Shown one piece after another: positions 31,931-37,275 of a stretch of 37,275 nt of DNA. A model generated the notes under the pieces. It did no database searches. It saw only the letters and a program-made list of their open reading frames with translations, and was not told the DNA's origin. Within the stretch, counting starts at the first letter, position 1; each line of letters begins with the position of its first letter. The DNA is from Antrodiella citrinella. Taxonomy: Eukaryota > Basidiomycota > Agaricomycetes > Polyporales > Steccherinaceae. The stretch is taken from NCBI GenBank assembly GCA_004802725.1, contig SGPM01000273.1, forward strand, positions 1 through 37,275, in the 5' to 3' direction. A program made the position numbers and the translations under genes.

Positions 31931-33559
31931 ATGACAGCGAGTCAAACTTTTGGTGGCATGTCGGAGAACCAAAAAGCCATCGCGGCTCGATGTCCTTCGG
32001 AAGTCCTCGCAGGCATATTTCAGCAGGCTGTCGATGTCTCTGAGTCTGACAGATACCGGCGGGGAAGAAGGGCATATGAATGGCTACCCGTCACTCAGGT
32101 TTGCGAACGTTGGAGATCAACTGCCCTTGGGTTTCCGAAAATCTGGTCGTACATCGTCGTCCTGAATCCCGAATGGATGCAGGTGTGCTTGGAGCGTTCT
32201 CATACGGTTCCCATCCACGTCAACCTCCGCATACACCGCGAACCCAGTGTCATCCGAAAGAGATTGGATGCGTTGGTCATAGCCCTGCAGCACTTCCCTG
32301 GTATCCGCACGCTTTGCCTTGATCTGCCGACCGGGTCCTACGAATACCTGGCCCCGCTTGGGGATCTGAACTTACAAAGATACCTTTTAGAGTCAGTTGA
32401 GATAGACGTCAGCCAATGCGTTCAACACGCGAAAGAGCTTGTCGACCTGTTCACACAAAACACTCCCGTCCTACATACACTCAAAACACGTGGGCACCCG
32501 TCGATATGGCGTACAACAACGTTCACTGCGACACTCAAACACCTGCATGTTTCCTTAGCACGTTACCACGACGGCATAGGGCCTATTCTGGATGCGCTGA
32601 GCAATACGCCCTTGTTGGAAACCTTCGGTGTTGTAGACCTCCCACAAGCCTATACCATACCACCCGACGAATTGCCCATTGTTGATCGCGTCGTCACGCT
32701 TTCTCACCTCCAATCTATGGACCTTGACGCTGCTGCGTCTGACGTTGCACGTTTCCTGTATCATATATCCTTCCCTGCATCAACACGGCTCGTCATAAAC
32801 TGTGAACCAGTAAACCTCGAACAAGAGCCCAAGAGTCTTGCTCTCGCCATTTCCGCACGGCTCAAGAATCCTTGCACGTCTGGGCCTTCGCGGACAGTCA
32901 CGCCTTTCCAGAGCGTAGCCTTGTTCATGCAGGAGTTCCACATATTCAGAAAATTCCTACTCTACGCATGGCGGTCCGTTCTCTCTTCTTCGGACCTATC
33001 CGACACAGAGCGGAATGAAGAGCCCGCTATTCAACCGGATTTGCAGGTCATTTTTCAAGCCTCCATTGACGACTCCCGTCACAACGACCGTTCGGTAGCG
33101 GGGTTCTGCCAATACCTGCCCATGCCGGATGCTCAGGTGGTGTACGTCGGGTCCACGCGCCTCAAGGATCCTAAGGACTCAGCATCCAAGGCCTTCAGGT
33201 CTATGGACAGAGTGCACACTTTGGAGATCACCGAAGCGGCCGCTAAAGCTATGCCGTCGCTCCTGCAAAGTGATCCTACATTCTTCCCTGTGTTGACGAA
33301 TTTGCGTCTCAGTACGGTGCGGATGACTGGACCGGACGCCACACCTGCTCACTTTGTCGAGACTTTGAAAGCTCGCCGCGACAAAGGTCTAGGTATTAAG
33401 CACTTGACGATAACGGATTGCGTAGTTAAGAGTGCGGATGTGGACAGCTTCCGGGAGGTGGTGGAAGAGGTGGTCTGGGACGAGCTCGAGACTCCGGATG
33501 ACGGCCTGGAAGACAACTTCGAAGAAGAGGAAGAAGAGGCGATCGAAGAAGATGAATGA
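31931..33559 (+). CDS. F-box domain protein with LRR-like C-terminal region
   Basis: A single exon of 542 residues. The N-terminal part has the F-box pattern common in Agaricomycetes: AARCPSEVLAGIFQQAVD near 17-36, then WLPVTQVCERWRSTALGFPK and IWSYIVV near 50-75, and WMQVCLERSHTVPIHVNL. Leucine-rich segments follow (for example FPGIRTLCLDLPTG, TLKHLHVSLARYH, LSHLQSMDLDAAA, GLGIKHLTITDC), suggesting an irregular LRR. The tail is very acidic (about 20 Glu/Asp from residue 515). F-box proteins link substrates to SCF ubiquitin ligases through Skp1; the substrate here is unknown. Agaric genomes carry many such genes, and neighbours give no clear context. Confidence 0.82.
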   Translation: MTASQTFGGMSENQKAIAARCPSEVLAGIFQQAVDVSESDRYRRGRRAYEWLPVTQVCERWRSTALGFPKIWSYIVVLNPEWMQVCLERSHTVPIHVNLRIHREPSVIRKRLDALVIALQHFPGIRTLCLDLPTGSYEYLAPLGDLNLQRYLLESVEIDVSQCVQHAKELVDLFTQNTPVLHTLKTRGHPSIWRTTTFTATLKHLHVSLARYHDGIGPILDALSNTPLLETFGVVDLPQAYTIPPDELPIVDRVVTLSHLQSMDLDAAASDVARFLYHISFPASTRLVINCEPVNLEQEPKSLALAISARLKNPCTSGPSRTVTPFQSVALFMQEFHIFRKFLLYAWRSVLSSSDLSDTERNEEPAIQPDLQVIFQASIDDSRHNDRSVAGFCQYLPMPDAQVVYVGSTRLKDPKDSASKAFRSMDRVHTLEITEAAAKAMPSLLQSDPTFFPVLTNLRLSTVRMTGPDATPAHFVETLKARRDKGLGIKHLTITDCVVKSADVDSFREVVEEVVWDELETPDDGLEDNFEEEEEEAIEEDE

Positions 33560-34043
33560 AACAAGCTACACTGGTCGCTGCTATGAGGAATGTTGGGTTT
33601 TGTTTTGGAAAATCGAATTGTGATGTGACATGTAAACTGTGCACTTGCCTATACGTGTACAGTACCTATACTCAGTTTCCTGCCTGCTACCGACTCAATG
33701 CCACGATAGCGGCTAGCCGCGTACGGACTTTGAACTAGCATCTCTGGTGACTTAGGAGAACCGGTATGCCCGCCACGATGGCCATGGCCACGCAACAATG
33801 TTGTTTCGCAACAGCCTCTGAACCAAACAAGCATTTTCCGCGTATGGACCTAGTGCGACCGAAATTCTAAGATGGTACCGGCATTCAAAAGCCTATGCGG
33901 TGAATGGTCCATAAATCTAGATATGCAAGTAGCATTGCGAGAATCGAAACAATGACGTATGGGATGCGATAATAGATAGAAACCCGAACGAAGAAGGTTA
34001 CGGCTATACCGTATCTGTGTGGAAAGAGAGAAAGCTACGCTGG
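33560..34043. other. Convergent intergenic region
   Basis: It contains the 3' ends of the F-box gene and eIF2A. No further structure is recognised. Confidence 0.55.
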
Positions 34044-36153
34044 CTAAGACGAGATGCCAAGGCCGGACAGTTCATTTCGGATCTCTGTCTCAGTGTCTAT
34101 CTTCTTGAGCTGCGTCGCCTCCAGACGTTCACCCTTTTTCGCCTTCTCTTTTAGCTCTTCTATAGCCTTGAGCTAAGAGGAAGCAGTTCGGATCAGACGA
34201 CTGTAACGGTATCAAATACAGTCTTGCGTACCTTCTTGGACAGGTTGCGAACTTTCTTGGCGATAGGATCCAACGAGGCATCCAAGCCAGGTGTCCCAGG
34301 AGCAGGCTCCTCAGGACTCAAGGGTCCCGCAGGTGCCTTGCCGTTGGTCTGCACCTCCAGCGAGGGACGGCCCTGGTCTGCGCCTCTGGCACCATTGGCA
34401 CCCTCTCCGCCTTTCTTCTTCTGCTTCCTGCCCCTCTTCTCCGGATCTGGGCTACGCACCGGCGAAGGTGACGTCGGTGCACCGGGGATGTGTCGCTTGC
34501 CATTGCCGTTGGCACGCGTGCGGCCTGGGACAGGGCTACGGCTGTATCGACCGTTTGGTGTCGAGTTACCACTCGGTGTACCGTCATCGCGTTTGTATAC
34601 CGACGATGCTTCCAATCCACGTGCACCTGGTGGCCGGTACGCGGTCTTCAGGGGAGTGGGTCTGGGAGAAACAACCGTATCAACGACGCTATTAGCGGGC
34701 GCGGGCGAAACCGGAATCTGGGGAGGGAACGGTGGCAGCGTGTCTGCGTGTGCTGGCCTCCACCCCGCCTGATACAGCTCTTCTACCGCTTGCATATGCA
34801 CTAACGGGCCACTGCAGTGCCAGATCTTGATCCCGTTGTCGACGCGCAAACGAGGTGAGAGAGTTGCCGTGAGTAGGAAACGACCATCAGGTGACCATTC
34901 ACAGTGAGACGTGTTGGCGGCGTCGATGCTGGTGACTTTGTTGAGCGTCCTGCGGTCATAGATGTCGAGATTTCCGGCCAAGTTACCGAAGCCTGCCAAA
35001 GCTAGGAGACGAGCTTGAGGGTTGAACAGGACAGTATTGCAGAAGGCAGTGCCGAACTCGTGAAGCGTCTTGGCACGTTGGTCATACAGAGTGCTTTTCG
35101 CAGGCATGACTTGAAGAACCGTCAGATTTAACCAGACATAGACGCAGAGAGGAACTCACATCCGTATACCACGACGAACTCTTTGGAGTTGGGGCTCCAT
35201 GCAAAGTCGTGGACGGGTCCCTCCTTGTCCAACGGCACGCGACAATCAAATTGACCGGATGCGCTGAGCAAGTAAAAACCTCCTGTCTCTCCGTAGTAAC
35301 TTTTGTTGTTCTGGTCGACCTCGGTTTGTGTAAGCACCAACACTTGGGTCCCAATCGTGTTCCATTTGATTTGCGAACGGTCAGCTTTGAAGAATGTTTT
35401 CTGGGCCATGGGCGCTCCTGCAAGGGCTGTCAGGCTGTAGATCCTAACCGTTGCCGGCATACCCTGCAACACAATTTTCATCAATCTCTGGTCATCAATA
35501 AGTCGAGTACTTTGCTCACCTTCTTCTCAGCGACGAACACGGCAACCGACGGGTTCAAGCCAGGACTCAGGGACATTGTGGTTGCACCCTCCACCTTGAG
35601 CTTGTCCACGATCCCCTTCGACCATTCAGCTGGTCGATAGACCTGAACTTCTGGGCCCACCAACCGCACGGCATGCGATTCTGAGATGGTGTACTGCAGA
35701 TCCCACCCTTCCTGCGACTTTTGCGTGAACGCAGCGAGTTCTTCACCAGTCGACACCGAGAACACCCTCAAATTCTTGTGCTGCGATCCATCCTCTGGTT
35801 TCACCGGTCGTTCCCAGGTTGAGATATAGGTACCACGAGGTGAAAAGTTGAACTCGAGAATGTTGGGCAGCGGAAGTGTTTGGAGAAGCTGCGCGCCTTC
35901 GGCTTGAAAAATGTAGACACCAGTTGGAACAGTGTATGCGAAGAGACGTCCGTCTGAGCTGTATTGATGTGTTCTAGCGGGTGCTTCGGGGCCGGTGAAG
36001 TTTTCTATCGGATCGTAGTTTGGTGTGCCCCCGACCAGACCAAGTCGTTTCTGAGCTCGAACTAAATGACATCGGGCGAATCAACCAATGCTATAGAGCG
36101 AGAATCCGTACGATCCACTCACAAGCATACTGCTGCGATTGCTGAGAAGACAT
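34044..36153 (-). CDS. EIF2A: Eukaryotic translation initiation factor 2A (eIF2A)
   Basis: Minus-strand exons are 36153-36123, 36061-35520, 35463-35160, 35109-34232 and 34172-34044, giving 627 residues, normal for the family. eIF2A is a WD-type beta-propeller protein able to deliver initiator tRNA to the 40S ribosome in a GTP-independent way. Support: YAFRAQKRLGLVGG at the start, FSPRGTYISTWERP, FAWSPNSKEFVVVYGFMPAK, TLYDQRAKTLHEFGT, FNPQARLLALAGFGNLAG, CEWSPDGRFLLTATLSPRLR, VDNGIKIWHCSG, and the tract AYRPPGARG. A basic disordered section (EKRGRKQKKKGGEG) precedes the C-terminal helix LKAIEELKEKAKKGERLEATQ, which ends ELSGLGISS. The first coding exon is 31 nt. It is cytosolic and probably constitutive. 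Confidence 0.96.
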
Positions 36154-36860
36154 CGCGAGAAGGCAGGAAGGGGTCAGAAGCAAATTAATGCCTCGAGGTC
36201 GTGGAGGACGTAGAACAAGAACATTGATTCAATTTTCGATCGACAACACAGGATAACTATTTTCGTCCCTGTTACAAGAGGTTACAAACCCATTTCTGGA
36301 TATCTACATTTGTGTTCCGCTCCTCCGAGTCGCGGGTTCCTCGCTCTGCTTGTACTGCGACCCCAGTGTGAATTTCCACCCCCCAAAGTTACAGGAAATT
36401 CTGAGTTCACTGAGTTCATTCAGGGCCAACGCGACTCACATTGAAACTTAAAGGGTGGTTTTCCCGGTAATACCGGCATTTGCCGAATATCTCTGCAACT
36501 GTGCATTGACACGCCGGAGATCGAGTGATCCTATCGTCGTTAACAATGCAAGTAAAATACGAAGTAATATTTAATATGTCGTACAAACTGTGGTAAAATT
36601 AAAAATATTGATGATTTGTAAGATGAATAGTAAAACTTTAAATGCTACAGTATTGCACATTTTACTGTTCAGTATCACTTCAAATACTAACAGCAGTAGT
36701 ATGTTCGTTAAATCTTCAAATTTTAATTGACATTCTATGTGTGTTAAGACTTCAAGTATTACGGCTGTGATTAAGCTTGAAGTTCTATCAGAGTTCCAAC
36801 ACTTCCCAGGGGCTGAGGATTGTTAATGTGACCACCAAAACATAGTCATCAATCCTGTGG
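36154..36860. other. eIF2A upstream region and AT-rich segment
   Basis: The first ~350 bp should include the eIF2A promoter; a perfect palindrome CCGGTA-A-TACCGG lies at 36473-36485. From about 36540 to 36780 the base composition becomes clearly AT-rich, unlike the rest of the window, and no gene is seen. Confidence 0.55.
36636..36764 (+). repeat. Degenerate periodic motif CTTCAAATACTA in AT-rich DNA
   Basis: CTTTAAATGCTACAG (36636), CTTCAAATACTAACAG (36678), CTTCAAATTTTAATTG (36714) and CTTCAAGTATTACGG (36750) recur at steps of 42, 36 and 36 bp. Confidence 0.45.
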
Positions 36861-37163
36861 ATGTTGTTACAAACACACGTGTGCTCTATTCTTTTTCCCT
36901 TTTCCTTTCCCTTTATTTCCCGTTATCCCTTTATTCCCTCATCCACTTCCTTCGTCGTACCCTTACCCACATATGGACTCCCATATGTATACCTAGTACG
37001 ACTCACCCCCCTTTCCTATTCCCTTACTGCAGATGAACCGTCATCGTCCAACCCTCACCGTTCCAACGGTTCTCCTTTGAACGTTGATGCACCGGACGGG
37101 CTCCTAAGCGCGGGAGAACACACCCAACAATGGGAGAACTCCTGGCAGAGGGGTACCACGTAA
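36861..37163 (+). CDS. Possible partial gene at the right edge
   Basis: An ATG at 36861 opens a frame to 37163. Its first half is Pro/Phe/Ser-rich and looks like pyrimidine-rich non-coding DNA. The second half (from about 37034, after TTACTGCAG) encodes DEPSSSNPHRSNGSPL and GLLSAGEHTQQWENSWQRGT and ends at ACCAC/GTAAGG, a good donor. It may be a single internal exon of a gene continuing beyond the window, or part of a mobile element. No family is recognised. Confidence 0.2.
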   Translation: MLLQTHVCSILFPFSFPFISRYPFIPSSTSFVVPLPTYGLPYVYLVRLTPLSYSLTADEPSSSNPHRSNGSPLNVDAPDGLLSAGEHTQQWENSWQRGTT

Positions 37164-37275
37164 GGGCGTTTGGGGAGGAGTCGTAGAGGTAGGCCGAGGT
37201 ACTCGAACGTAGAAAGGAGTGTAAGGGAGAGGCCCGAAATAGGTCCGAGAATGTCCGATGAGGGTCCGATGGGGG

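Noticed and set aside
1..37275. tRNA, rRNA, CRISPR, bacterial operon or plasmid features
   Set aside because: No B-box-like GGTTCGANNCC with a matching cloverleaf, no rRNA segment and no regularly spaced direct-repeat array was found. Gene structure is clearly eukaryotic.

Overview
The window is nuclear DNA of a filamentous basidiomycete, most likely an Agaricomycete. Genes are dense and split by many short introns (about 47-60 nt, GT-AG, CTGAC-like branch sites). The gene content fits: a TRI5-type sesquiterpene synthase, an agaric-style F-box protein, eIF2A, cardiolipin synthase, thymidylate synthase and a PACT-domain spindle pole protein. All exon models here were built by hand. In every spliced model called a gene the exon lengths sum to a multiple of three; the pseudogene is the exception.

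Left third (0.6-11.5 kb). Two nitronate monooxygenase paralogues face each other, NMO-A (+, 635-1977) and NMO-B (-, 10127-11480). Their six exons have identical lengths. They bracket a cluster of five RING-finger/coiled-coil genes: one on the minus strand (2211-3623) and four on the plus strand (3990-5369, 5725-7211, a broken copy at 7564-8446, and 8796-9884). All five share a phase-1 intron in the Gly codon between the third and fourth zinc ligands, so they come from one ancestor. Three members end in or carry basic nuclear-type motifs. Two end in a transmembrane tail. This bracketed cluster is the best candidate for an undescribed system.

Middle (11.9-24 kb). A 489-residue coiled-coil protein (-) lies head to head with a 1701-residue PACT-domain protein of the Pcp1/Spc110/pericentrin type (+), which would anchor gamma-tubulin at the spindle pole body. 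Next is a divergent pair, cardiolipin synthase (-) and thymidylate synthase (+), separated by 141 bp that holds three ACGCGT (MluI cell-cycle box) elements. A gene with a bacterial-type tungstate-binding (TupA-like) domain follows on the minus strand.

Right (24-37.3 kb). This part holds an unrecognised multi-pass membrane protein (-), a 3.3-kb stretch with no convincing gene, a sesquiterpene synthase (+) with intact DD, NSE and RY motifs, a single-exon F-box protein (+), eIF2A (-), and an AT-rich edge with a periodic degenerate motif. No rRNA, tRNA, CRISPR array or intact transposon was recognised.
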